A stretch of 42,330 bases of DNA from positions 1 through 42,330 of the forward strand of contig NW_026516880.1 of assembly GCF_025766255.1 (NCBI RefSeq), written 5' to 3'. Every line of letters starts with the position of its first letter. The first letter of the stretch is position 1. Positions 11,308-22,062 of this stretch are shown piece after piece. The position numbers and the translations under genes were made by a program. The notes below the pieces were generated by a model that worked only from the letters and a program-made list of their open reading frames with translations, ran no database searches and was not told the origin of the DNA. Origin of the DNA: Zychaea mexicana (Eukaryota; Mucoromycota; Mucoromycetes; Mucorales; Lichtheimiaceae).

Positions 11308-13598
11308 GACGTTGTTGCTGTGTGTTCTTGGATATATCGAAAAGTATAAAAGACGAAAAGGAGGCTTTAACACAGAGGGAAAGTGATGGGGTTGAAAAGG
11401 GAAGAAGAAAGCACGAGAGAATTAAATAGATATACGAGGGTCTTGAGTGATTCACATGCACACAAACAATATACACCGGTTTTCATTTCGACGCGTGACC
11501 TTCCCTCGTTTTTCTGTGAGTGAAGCCCATACTAGGCTATTCTTATTCTCTTGCATATGATGCACACACGGCCGTCTCATTACTTGTTACGTCGAGAGAT
11601 GACTAGTGAGAGCGATGCATGGCATACATTTTCTGGTAAATATTAGTCAACTACCTTCTTTCCACTGGAGCGAGCTTCTTTATGTCGAACGATTTTATAC
11701 GATTTAGATAAAGGACGGAGTATACGAGAAAGTTCATGCAAATGGTCAAAGATAACCCAGAAATCAACCGGCGATGGTGCTCCTTGTTGTTTACGTAACC
11801 GACATATACTTACCCAGACTCCTCTGTATGATGAGTCTAAGTACCTCTGCACGTGAAAAAAAGGGGGCGTATATTAATGACGATGCTTCTCTTTTTTATT
11901 TAAGCGAACAGAGCGATAACCGATCTCCTGGATTTGCTCGTAGTGATACGCTCTTCCCTGACTTGTATATAGGTTCTAAATGGATTGCGTATGCATACAC
12001 ACCGAATGGCCTTCTTCAATCAAGTCCTGCAATTTTTATTATTAGGGACATCCCTACGAGGAATATTTAAAAGTGAACATACATAGTTGTTGTTTTTTTG
12101 TGGGGTAAAAAAAGGTAAATGTGCATCGTGCCACACAGCGAATATGCATCCGAGAAATTTATGGTCACTGTGCCACATGCACCAGCCCATAAAAAGACGA
12201 TAGTTCTGTAGTCAGCACAAAGCACACCTTAGATGGCAAAAACTGATTTGTTGACAGAAAAATGCTCAAAAGAAAAAGAGCATGGACGGTGTTTTTTACA
12301 TGCATTTTCATACAAGCGAGCCCTCGATTCTAAATGATCCTTTGTACTCCTTGTAAGGTCACATAATGAACTAGCGATCACTCGAAGAATTGCGAGGTTT
12401 AGAGACACAGCAAGAAGTTTCAACAGCACACTATATGCTCATGAGCGGGCTGATACAAGTGTGTTGTGTGAGCTAATCTCCTGTATCGTTGTTCGCTTAT
12501 AAACTAGCGACGTCCTATCATAACAGTGATTTTAGTAACATCAGTGGGTGGGTGCCGCTTGCCGTGTATAGCATTTCGTTAGAGTGGCTTTCCATACTCA
12601 ACGGCCATATTCATTATGCAGAATGATCCAATTCCTGAGAAAAAAATAAGGTTACGCCTACTCGCGGGAAACAAAAAACCTTCAACAACTCTGATACCAG
12701 CATCTATCGTCAACAGGTTTTGGTATGTTACTTGCTTCCATTAAATAGTATTAGAGAAACCTTGACCCTATTATTGTATTCTTTAAAAGTCCTCACGCAA
12801 TCAACCTTCTCATATATGACCTCATAGTGGTATATGCAGAGCTTAGCTGTACGAAAGCTAGAAAGCGACGCATCATCATCATTTCTCAGGTGCAAGCGCT
12901 ATGTGTAGTATATTACAGTCCACTTGACAGTCGCGACAACCAGCTTTACATCAACTACTGTAATAACTCGTAAGTTAGGCTTACAGCAACACCAGAATCA
13001 CTTCTATAGCATATATGTGTCATTTTTCTTAATTGGAAAAAAACGTGTATTAGGCGACATACGTCACCAAGGTACCTCAATATTCAAGTAACTCTTATGT
13101 TACTGTATCTAAAGCTACATCATCTCGGGAACTGAGCTGTTCCTTAACATTATGATGTAATGATTTTGATATTATCATCACCAAGCTCTCTGCATTATTC
13201 TGTGTGAAATTAAACGGTCATTGCATAGCATGTGTGCTTCATTAGTAAGTTTATGCGCAGCTTTGTTTTTTAGAGCTCACGATGATGTTTACAGCATAAT
13301 GAGTGGCATGTAGGATTTTTATGCCATCATCATGAATTTTTATTATGATAGATGTAATTATTAATTATCATTGGTGGTCACATAATACAAGAGGGGGAAG
13401 TAGAGAAATGATAGCTTCTAATAACAGGAACCACAGCAAAATATGTGTATGTGTGTGTGTGTGTGTGTGTAATTACTACTAAGATATACAATCCTTTAGA
13501 GAAATTGTAATTTCAAAAAAGAAAGAAAAAGAAGTTAGATATTGAGAATGGGAAGAAGTAAGCGGAGTAGGAGGAGGGGAGTTGTGGGGAAATTGAAA
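11308..13598. other. Long spacer with weak ORFs
   Basis: An open frame on the minus strand (about 11852-11643) follows a strong pyrimidine-rich acceptor (CACGTGCAG at about 11850). It reads VDFWVIFDHLHELSRILRP, so it could be the last exon of an unknown or decayed gene. A competing plus-strand frame at 11774-12070 overlaps it. Neither is recognised. The rest, about 12.1-13.5 kb, is AT-rich and appears to be flanking and 3' sequence of the sugar transporter. Confidence 0.4.
13451..13470. repeat. (GT)10 microsatellite
   Basis: Ten uninterrupted GT dinucleotides with a less regular GT-rich lead-in from 13445. It lies about 130 bases beyond the stop codon of the sugar transporter, probably in or near its 3' untranslated region. 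Confidence 0.95.
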
Positions 13599-15824
13599 TT
13601 AAGATTTTTCGATTGACGAATGGCCGTCGTCAGCAACTTGATGCTTTTCAGTTTGCTCGAGGTTAGCACCATCGTACTTGCGAGCAGCAACAGTCTGAAT
13701 TGCGTCAGCTTCATCACCGCCAAAGAGAATTTCCATCTCTTCAAGAGATCGATTCTTGGTTTCTATGATTAAACAAAACGTTGGCCAGTCATTAATAAAA
13801 CGTGGCTAAACAAAGAGAACATGTTTGTACAGCAGATGTATTGTGCGATTCTTACCAGGATAGAAAAAGAATACGATCAAACCGCAGATAACGTTGGTAG
13901 CAAAGAAGAACATGTAGGTGCCGAAGGCAATATTTTCAATCATGATTGGAGTAATTTGGCCAATAACAAAGTTGAAGATATAGTTGCTTGCGGTTGCCAC
14001 TATGTAACAGTGTTAGTAGTTCATCATCACTGAAAGGTATTTGCTGTGTGCTGTATATGAGACCCAGGGAGAAAAAAAGCTTACGTGAAGCACCCTTGGC
14101 ACGAGCACGAGTAGGGAAAATCTCGGCAGGGTAAATCCAAGCAATAGGTCCCCAAGAGAATGAGAACGAAGCGCTAAAGATAAACATCATGGCGACAGCG
14201 CCGTACTGGGCACTGGTGTTGTTGTCGCCACCTTCGACGTAGGGATAGACCTTGAGCAAAGAACCAGCGATCAACATGGAACCACCCATACCGGCACCAC
14301 CAGCAAGCAGGGTGTTACGACGACCCCACTTGTCAACGAACAAAATGGCAGGGATTGTGCAAACGACACATACAATGCCATTGACACCAGTAGCAAGTAA
14401 GGAGGGCAAAGTGCCAGTCATGCCAGCGGAGCGGAAAATGAAGGGGGCATAGTAAAGCACGGCATTGATACCGATCCACTACAAGCATAGATTACTTTTA
14501 AATAAGGTCGAATTTCACAATCGCTGATACGACAGCAAGATGAGACAAGTGAAAGTTACCTGCTGCATGGTTTGGATTCCCATACCAAGAATAACACGCT
14601 TGCGGATTGAACGGTTGCGGAAAAGCTCAGCGTAGGACTTGACGGCTTTTTCATCTTCGAACTTGATTTGCTCCATGATCTCGTCGTATTCTTGACGGAC
14701 ATAGGGATCATCAATGTCACCATTGGAGTGCAACCTCGCAAGGGTATGAAGAGCCTCATCGTAGCGACCACGGCTGCAAAGCCAACGAGGGGAGTAGGGG
14801 AGGAAGAAGCAACCGCAGAACAGAAGAACACTGGGAGCGAGCTGTAGACCGAGGGGAATTCGCCACGATGCGTCGCTTTGAATGCTGTTTCATGATAGCA
14901 GTTTTCGGTTGGGTTAGGAGTTACAAAAGGATATATCAGCGTGTTCCTGAGTAATTGATTTATAAGAAACTTACTAAGCACAGCCATAACCAATCCAGAA
15001 TGCGACCATGATACTACAAAGAGTAATGTGTGTGAGCTTAAGAATCTGTGTTGCTGGCGTACCAGTGAAGAAGACTGGAAACATGGGATTTGAAAAGCGA
15101 GCTTACCCAAATACGATACTGAACTGCTGAAGACTGACGGCACGACCGCGGAGATGAGGAGGGCTCAACTCACTTTGGTAGACGGTAATGTTGGTGCTGT
15201 AGATGCCGACACTAATACCCTGAATAAAACGGCCAGCCAAAAGGAGCTACAAAGCAGAGATTAGAGACGATGGTCAGCTTTCTTGGTGGCAGTTTGGGCT
15301 GCTGTAGTACTGTACTTACACCGTCGCTGGTTGCACCTGTTTGCATCGATGTACCAAGCCAAAAGATGACTGTTCCGACCATGATGCTGATCTTTCTACC
15401 AATGCGCTCGGAAAGAGGACCGGCAAAGAGGGCACCAGCAAAAGCACCAAGCAATAGGATACTTGTAATAAAACCACGGCGCACATCATCAGGATCGTTG
15501 AAATAATGAATCCAGTACCTAATACAGAGCAGCATTCATTGTCGTTTAGCACAGATGACGACGAACACTTGACGGATGATGACGCTCGGTTGTATGAATG
15601 TGTAATACTTACGGCATCACAAGAATGCCACTCATGACACCTTGATCATAACCAAATAGGAAACCACCAATAGCTGTGACATTGGCGCGTTAGTTTTCCA
15701 CCGTATCACCCATACATGCATGCTTAAAAAAAGAGGGGGGGGGAAGAATGGTCTTACAAGCAAACACTACGGCCAGGTAGACTTTCCAGCTGGTCTTTGG
15801 AAGAATCTTTAGATCTTCGCTCAT
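13599..15824 (-). CDS. MFS sugar (hexose-type) transporter
   Basis: Nine exons join in phase to 510 residues: 15824-15758, 15673-15613, 15518-15320, 15246-15107, 15013-14975, 14884-14560, 14478-14085, 13999-13856 and 13762-13599. It carries the sugar-porter landmarks in order. These are GYDQGVMSG in helix 1, SERIGRK in the loop after helix 2, GRFIQGISVG in helix 4 and SELSPPHLRG before helix 5. SPRWL marks the end of the N half, followed by MQQWIGINAVLYYAP in helix 7, DKWGRR in the helix 8-9 loop and PAEIFPTRARAKG after helix 10. Twelve membrane helices are expected at the plasma membrane, probably importing a hexose or related sugar by proton symport. The usual central-loop PESPRWL appears as LPYSPRWL. 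The length is normal for the family. The exact sugar is not decidable here. Confidence 0.95.
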
Positions 15825-18800
15825 TTCGACGGTGTTGTGTGGAGGTAAGAGAAAGAGCAGGTGACAGGGGGGCCCGATGCCCCGTTTGACGGATCAGATC
15901 ATCTTTATACTTGCTTCCATAAGGGACTATCAAAGGAGAATTTGCCTCTTCCAGATATTTTCCGATAGGCCGCCAAACTTTATGTCCCAATAAGGCTTTT
16001 CTTTTGCCAAAATTACCACGGCCATGCGACATCGTTCTTGATTGCGGTAACTCAGCTCATCCTTTTTTGTTTTTGGTGCTTGCACAACTGAGCCCAACAA
16101 ATAGCAATTGAAGGATCTACCGCTCTTTCTCTCCGGCTCACAAGCACATTTGATAATCGATCTACGATTGTTTATATATTGACATGCGAGGCGGTAGAAG
16201 AAAAAAAGGGCAGAGTTTATCTGCGCAAGATGGACATCTACAAGGAAGATGACAGAGAAGCCGACAGTGTGGGGAGAGAGAGAGAGGAGGGCGGGCTTAA
16301 ACTCCACCAAGAGTCATCCTCCATTCAACTCCAGCTGCAAAGAGCTCCACTTTTTATTTCCTTTTTTTGTGTTACCGCTCTACCCCGCGATGTACCAAGT
16401 GTCCGGGAAACCGTCTTTGCTTTACCGCGCACAAGTATCCTGTATCCTCTAATCAACTATGATGCTCACTTTGGAAAAGAGCAGAACATTCTGTACAAAC
16501 TTTTCTGTGTTCTCTGTGCTGTCCTTGCGTGGAGCACATGCAAGAGTGGGTCCTTCGCAAGCGAGAACAATGGGATGCAACTTGCCGTTACTGAAAAATA
16601 TGGGGAAAAGCCGCGGGGTCTGGAGCGGTTCTTTTTTTACCCACCAATAATAGTACATTTGAAAGTACGTGTCTATTCATTCCAAGAAGTCTAAGAAGAA
16701 GAAAAAACCTCATCTGACGTATGTCGGAGAATGATGACTCTTTTTGCCCAATGCAGTAATCGCAAGGAGTATTAAATTCCAGCTGTTCCGGTAACAGGCG
16801 ATACGCTTTTCCTACTCTTCTAATAAAGCTGTGTATTCTTTCGCATGTGATAATTAGGGAAGACATAGGTAGCTAACATGTACTTATTTAACGAAGCAAC
16901 ATGTACATGCAGCATATCACATAGTAGATAGAACTGGGGAAGAACTGGGTAGCCCTTCATTCGTCAATGTTACACGATAAACGTCATTGTATCAATCCCC
17001 ACGATTTTGAATAGCGGTACGTACACATGAGAGCTCGCGTTGTTGACTCGCTGTTGCAACACCTCGATCTGTCGTGTGATTGGACCGATTACAAATGTTA
17101 GATTTCTGATGGCTTTTGCTGGTCGGGATCACATATTATCATTATAATGGTAAGTCGCCGAATAGCAAAAGGAGAAGTCGCCATCTTCGCAGTCTTGATT
17201 GTTTTTACTCCTAGAATCCAATCTTAAGTACGAGGGCTATAATTCCGGCCCAAATACTGCACGCATTATTCTTATAGTTTCAAATCAACCAAACAATAGC
17301 TGCGCGAGCTCTGATCGATTCATTAAGTAGCAGCAATTCCAATGAATAGTAAAACCATATACTCATAGAAACAAATGCAATGTTGTAGCAAATATGGATG
17401 CTGTGGACCAGGCGAATTTCGCCAGAGATCCATCCAGAGCTCCAGTGCTGTCTTTCGGAACCTAAACTGGCCCTCAAAGGCTCTGTAAGGTTCCAAGCCC
17501 AAAAAGGGTACTCCATGACAAGATTGCTGCACTATCGATTTTCTTTCCTTCACTTATATTACGAAGACGAGGGGAAATATGAAACAAAGCATGAGCACTA
17601 GAAATAGCGAGCTTGATGAAGTGTAGCTTTTGTAATCTTGTTCAAAGAGACTTCTGCCGTAAAGGAAACAGCCACGCTTCCTAGCATACTACCCTTTATG
17701 CCAACTTACTACAAAACCCAGCCCCATAACAAACAACAGCATGCGCTGAGTGGCATCTATAAAAGAAAACTCTCGCCCAGATGCAGAAACGGAAGTCCAA
17801 GTGGAAGGAGCAAACCTTGGCTATCATGGGGGTTAACCGAGCTTCTGGGTCAAAGAGCGCTCCAGATTGACACTGTTGAAGCCATTAGACAATATTATAG
17901 AGGCACCGCAATGAGACAATCGATAGTATACTCAATAACGAACGTCATAGTATCGTACTTGAAACGTTGGCTTTAATCTAAGCTCTGACACAAGTGACAA
18001 AGGAAAAGGGTGGTAAAACAAGAGAAGCTATGTTGACGGTGGTTTTCGCGGAGCAAAGGTATTTTCAATTTCTTTATCACATCTCCTTAACACTCGAAAG
18101 CTAATGCTTGAGAACATTGTTGCGCTGAAGAAGATGCATACATGCTTCTTCACACGGTCAAAGTATTAGCATGAGGATTCTTGTGGTCTACGTGGCCCAG
18201 TTCGTCGGGGTATAAGATATGCCCATTGCCAATAACACAGTAGAAAATGTCCCTCGAATGATGGTAGAGGTTGTATCTTCTTCTCTTTTCTGAATAGTAT
18301 CGATGCTGCAAAATTGTAAAATGAGAAGCGGGACACGTCACATCATATTTTAATAAGTCATCAATAGCACATTACGTATGTTCTCACAGATGAATGCATT
18401 TAATTGTTTCATAGGAATACTTAGTATATGCACCTCATTGCTGTATCTAGCATGGTTAATCACACATATCCTCTGTTCCGTAATTCGTAGTTGCTGTTAT
18501 TTCCCTCTTAATCTTTGTGCGCGGACATTCTTCTCATACATCCAGACACACCTTGGTGTTACACGGATTACCTATGCTTCAGAAAGAAGTTGTCACTATA
18601 TGGATCACGTAATTTGATTATCCACTTATCCGAGGCATTTACCCGGGTGGACCTTTTACCCACGTATTTCACATTACTTAATCCTCTTGAAAAATCAATC
18701 ATATCAATACACCCATCAATGCACGCACTGTGGTAATTGCTAAGAATAAGTCATTCCGTATAAAAAGAGAGAACTTATGTTATTTTAGTAAAGCAAACGT

Positions 18801-19171
18801 AGTTTTAGTTCAATTTGGGTGTCGTTGACTTATTGCGTCTCATTTCGGTTTACTTCTTACACACATATCATTGTTACTTATTAGATCATCGACGAATTCT
18901 AATAAGTGATGCTGATGACTGACATGTAGTCGCTGAGTGAATCATATAAACACACGCACGTCAATATGTGGGAAGTATGTTTGACGCCCGAAAGTGTGTA
19001 CAGCTCTGTAATATCCACACAATCAGCTATGTTACGTCTAGTTACCACCTTTGTATATCCGGCTGCCAGGGCGCCGTTCATATAAGCAGCATGTATAGTC
19101 ACGGCTAACGATGGCATTGTATTGTTGAAGTGAGAAAAACGTTGTTCGACCGATCATTGTTCGTGTACGTA
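15825..19171. other. Long spacer with unassigned short ORFs
   Basis: The first 500 bases contain the transporter promoter region, with a GA-rich tract at about 16270-16290. Two frames stand out but are not recognised. One is on the minus strand at 17516-17280, with ATG and an internal hydrophobic stretch. The other is on the plus strand at 17638-17976, 112 residues, basic. A minus-strand frame at 19117-18899 (72 residues) contains a possible in-frame 43-nt GT-AG intron. None has a domain, so all are left uncalled. Confidence 0.4.
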
Positions 19172-19411
19172 TTATGATTGTCCGTTAGCAGTATAGTATG
19201 ACAGTGTTCTCCAAGTCTTATTTGTCGTTGTCACTCTCAATTGCGGCTTCCTTCTTTTAAAGTTTTGACGAAACATTTTCCTCGGTTTTGATTTTGACAG
19301 CAGTCGCCAATAGCTATCATATATTTTTTGAGTAACCGTGATGATTTCCGTATTTAGCAACCGTGTAACACATCCGGGAACAAAATGCAGCTTACGGTCT
19401 TCGTATATCAC
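19172..19411 (-). other. Exon-like open frame downstream of the phosphatase
   Basis: A frame preceded by a TTCATTTTATAG acceptor-like sequence reads IYEDRKLHFVPGCVTRLLN. It continues through a strongly basic section (KSKPRKMFRQNFKRRKP) to a TAA at 19172-19174. The composition looks protein-like, but there is no partner exon in phase except possible 3' sequence of the phosphatase gene. It could be an alternative last exon, a separate gene end or a relic. Confidence 0.25.
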
Positions 19412-19636
19412 AAAATCTATAAAATGAATATAGGCTATCAGGGGATGAAATAATCAGGTTCTGTTGTTGGATAAAAAAAGTATTCAAAAAGGACAAAATA
19501 GAAGCGAAAAAAAAAAGATTAAAGGCAGTAAGAGCGTAGTAGGTATGACACGGTGGGAGGATAGACCACATAAATGAATGTACTAGACAAGGGTAAGAAG
19601 TAAGAGAAGACAAAGTGGCTCCCTGTACTTTCATGC

Positions 19637-20763
19637 TTATTCAATAGAGCAAGGTATCCGAGTAATCTTTCCTGATTCTGCTTGACTTATCAGGTTTTTG
19701 TAATATGCACGTACTTCATCTGTTTGGAAAAGATCCTTGTCGACCTGATAAACTGAGTAAGTAATTGCCATGTCTTGCTGAAACGGAAAAAAAGGTCCTT
19801 TTACCTGGGGTCGACACCGTAACAAAATATCCTGGGCCTCTGCAGGGCTTAATAGATACATTCGTAGCAAATAACATAGTGCAATTGCAGCGCTTCGCCC
19901 ACGGCCCGCTATACCAAGTGAATCGTTAACTTTTTATTTGCCGACGGTACCGCCCCTCTATCTTTATTTTCCAGCTTACAGTACCTTTGCAATGTAAATA
20001 GATGCATCCTAGGTTTTGTTGCGCGATATCTAGTATATCATCCACACCTTGTTCAATGTGTTCCAAATGCGGAATAGTAAAGTCACTCGTTGGCAGCAGT
20101 GTTTGTTTCATCCCTAGTTCATCGTACAAGCTTTTGTAGCCCGGAAACTCTGCACACAGATTGACGATGGCTTGGACGCGTTCTTGTGAATGCAAATCTT
20201 TGATATGCGTAGGTGTTGGAAGGGCGCCCAGTAAAACATGTCGATCAATTCTGCATGTTTATTGGCCTTGCATTGATGAGCTATCTTAACTGATACCTCT
20301 TTTGCCTCTTCGCTCCATTTGTTGTCGCGTGCATACCTGTTATACCATGCCCATCCAGTTACACAACCTAACATGCCAACCAGTATCTAAAAGACGTGGA
20401 TTAAAAGTGTGTAGCAGCAAATCATCCTTGTAAAAATGCGGTCCAGGAAGAACGGGGAGATAAACAAAGGATCGGGGGGATAATGAAGGGTATGGGAGGA
20501 ATACTGAGACAACGACAATAGTACGCGACTTGACTCACCTTGTTATAGTATAATGATATATAGAACCTCGCCCATACCAGCAAGTTGTCAGATTCACCTG
20601 CTTCTCGAAAAGTATCGTCTCGTAAGGACGTTTTCCTTTTTCTATCTGCTCCACTGCCGGGGGCTGCTTTTAAAGCTTGGCTGATGCCCAGTGATGATTC
20701 TTGTTGCGTACACGATGGACGGTCCTCATAATCTTCACGGGTGCTGACCGTATTTAGACTCAT
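19637..20763 (-). CDS. PTPMT1: PTPMT1-like dual-specificity phosphatase
   Basis: Four exons join in phase to 270 residues: 20763-20539, 20386-20337, 20250-19985 and 19908-19637. The catalytic P-loop is HCKAGRGRS at residues 178-186, with nucleophile Cys179 and Arg185 (C-x5-R). It is built across an intron. Upstream are WYNRIDRHVLLGALPTP and SDFTIPHLEHI, which match the N-terminal part and general-acid loop of the PTPMT1 family. In animals and plants PTPMT1 dephosphorylates phosphatidylglycerophosphate in the inner mitochondrial membrane during cardiolipin synthesis; the same role is inferred here. The first 75 residues are a low-complexity Ser/Arg-rich extension. A hydrophobic stretch follows (ILVGMLGCVTGWAW) that could anchor the protein. 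Near residues 211-219 a 27-nt stretch has GTAAAA and TTTCAG ends but is more likely coding. Confidence 0.88.
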
Positions 20764-21296
20764 TGGCGCAAAGAAAGTGATTTGTGCTGTGAACTTATGT
20801 CTGATTTCAACTGAAATTGCAAACGTGAAAAAAAAGAAGAAATAAAGGTGCTTTTGTCCTTCCTCCGACTTAACAGATACACCAGCAGAGTGGCCTTAAT
20901 TTACCTAAAATGGTAAATAGAAAGAGAGCAAGTGTGCATAGTTCGTCATGTGCGACGTCAACGTGCAATGGCTCTTATGATACAACACTCCCTCTCAGCA
21001 ATACCTCCTTTGGTCTATTTCCCTTTTACTGTTGCTTTGCCGGCGTATATCATTTCATCAGTGTTTAGTTTATGCGATGCGCTGCTTGATTTATATATGC
21101 CGATACAATTGCTGTTGTAGACAGTACAGTAACACTACTAAGCTAACGGCCAAAGATTGCTGCAAGAGGAGTAATTATTCATAATGTATAATGCATGGGT
21201 GCGCTGACAAGTAATAATAACATTGTACGCAAACATCCTCCTTTGGGCATCAAAGGCACTGAATAGAGATACGATGAATATGAATGTGTTCTTTAT
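20764..21296. other. Spacer between phosphatase and defensin-like gene
   Basis: Promoter-side sequence of the phosphatase gene and 3' flank of the secreted peptide gene. One 62-codon plus-strand frame is present; no feature is supported. Confidence 0.5.
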
Positions 21297-21641
21297 TCAG
21301 TAGCAGCAGCACTTGTATCCAGCTATGATGGGAACGCATACGCCATGGTTGAAATTGAGGTCCTCTTCACAATGCTTGACGCAGCTGTCTTTGTACCCTG
21401 GGCAACCAAAAGATGACGGTCCATCGCACATGGGCCACTTGCTAAGCGTATCTGGAGTTTCGCCTTCTCTCACTGAAGAATCGTCATCCCGCTCTTGAAA
21501 CTTTAATACATCAACGATCGGTTTTCGAATGGTATGAGTTGGTCCACTAGTGGTGCGTCTGTTGCTCTCACCATATACGAAAGAGGTAAAACATAGTAGC
21601 AGTAATAAGTAACAAAGGAATGATGATAGCATCCTGTTCAT
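21297..21641 (-). CDS. Secreted cysteine-rich defensin-like precursor
   Basis: Single exon of 114 residues. Residues 1-24 are a clear signal peptide (MNRMLSSF, then CYLLLLLCFTSFVYG), probably cut before ESN. A charged, cysteine-free pro-region follows to about residue 70. The C-terminal 43 residues hold eight cysteines (72, 80, 87, 91, 102, 111, 112, 113). The spacing includes C-x3-C (SCVKHC), G-x-C (GVC) and a terminal KCCCY, which fits a cysteine-stabilised alpha-beta (defensin-like) fold with up to four disulfides. The role is inferred: an extracellular antimicrobial, signalling or effector peptide. The frame stays open upstream to 21863, but the signal peptide marks the Met at 21641 as the start. 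The polyadenylation signal AATAAA (21297-21292) overlaps the stop codon by one base. The fold is predicted from spacing only. Confidence 0.75.
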   Translation of the reverse strand: MNRMLSSFLCYLLLLLCFTSFVYGESNRRTTSGPTHTIRKPIVDVLKFQERDDDSSVREGETPDTLSKWPMCDGPSSFGCPGYKDSCVKHCEEDLNFNHGVCVPIIAGYKCCCY

Positions 21642-22062
21642 GATGAGGTGAAAAATAGAAGAAAAGCACGATCCTTTGATCAAGAAGGACGAATATGAAC
21701 AAAAAAAGGAGAAGATAACAAGAAATGCATAATAAGTATGCAGATGTATGGTTTTGCATGATACCACATGCCCTATGTGTGTTCCAAAAAAGCACTTGGC
21801 TGCAACCATCATAGCTGACGTTGGGATTGCCGAGAACAGCATGTAAACGCAAACTCGTGCCATTTGGCCATTGATCGATGGCGATAGCTCCCTTTAATCA
21901 TGATATGATGAGCTTACTCGAATATGCATTGCGCACTGGCAGCCACAATAGCTAACAAACAACAGACTAGTAATCAAGCAACATCATATGCACATCGTAT
22001 ACTTTTGTTTGAAAACGTAACTAAACTTTATTTTCTCCAGCTGAACAGCGCTATTCTTGATT
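21642..22062. other. Spacer between defensin-like gene and aldo/keto reductase
   Basis: It contains the upstream region of the secreted peptide gene, including an in-frame open extension without coding character. The remainder is the 3' flank of the aldo/keto reductase. No feature is supported. Confidence 0.5.

Noticed and set aside
11774..12070. Plus-strand 98-codon ORF
   Set aside because: No domain; overlaps a minus-strand exon-like frame with a better splice signal; composition is not convincing.
15930..16694. Several ORFs of 60-171 codons on both strands
   Set aside because: Low complexity, mutually overlapping, in the upstream region of the sugar transporter; no motif.
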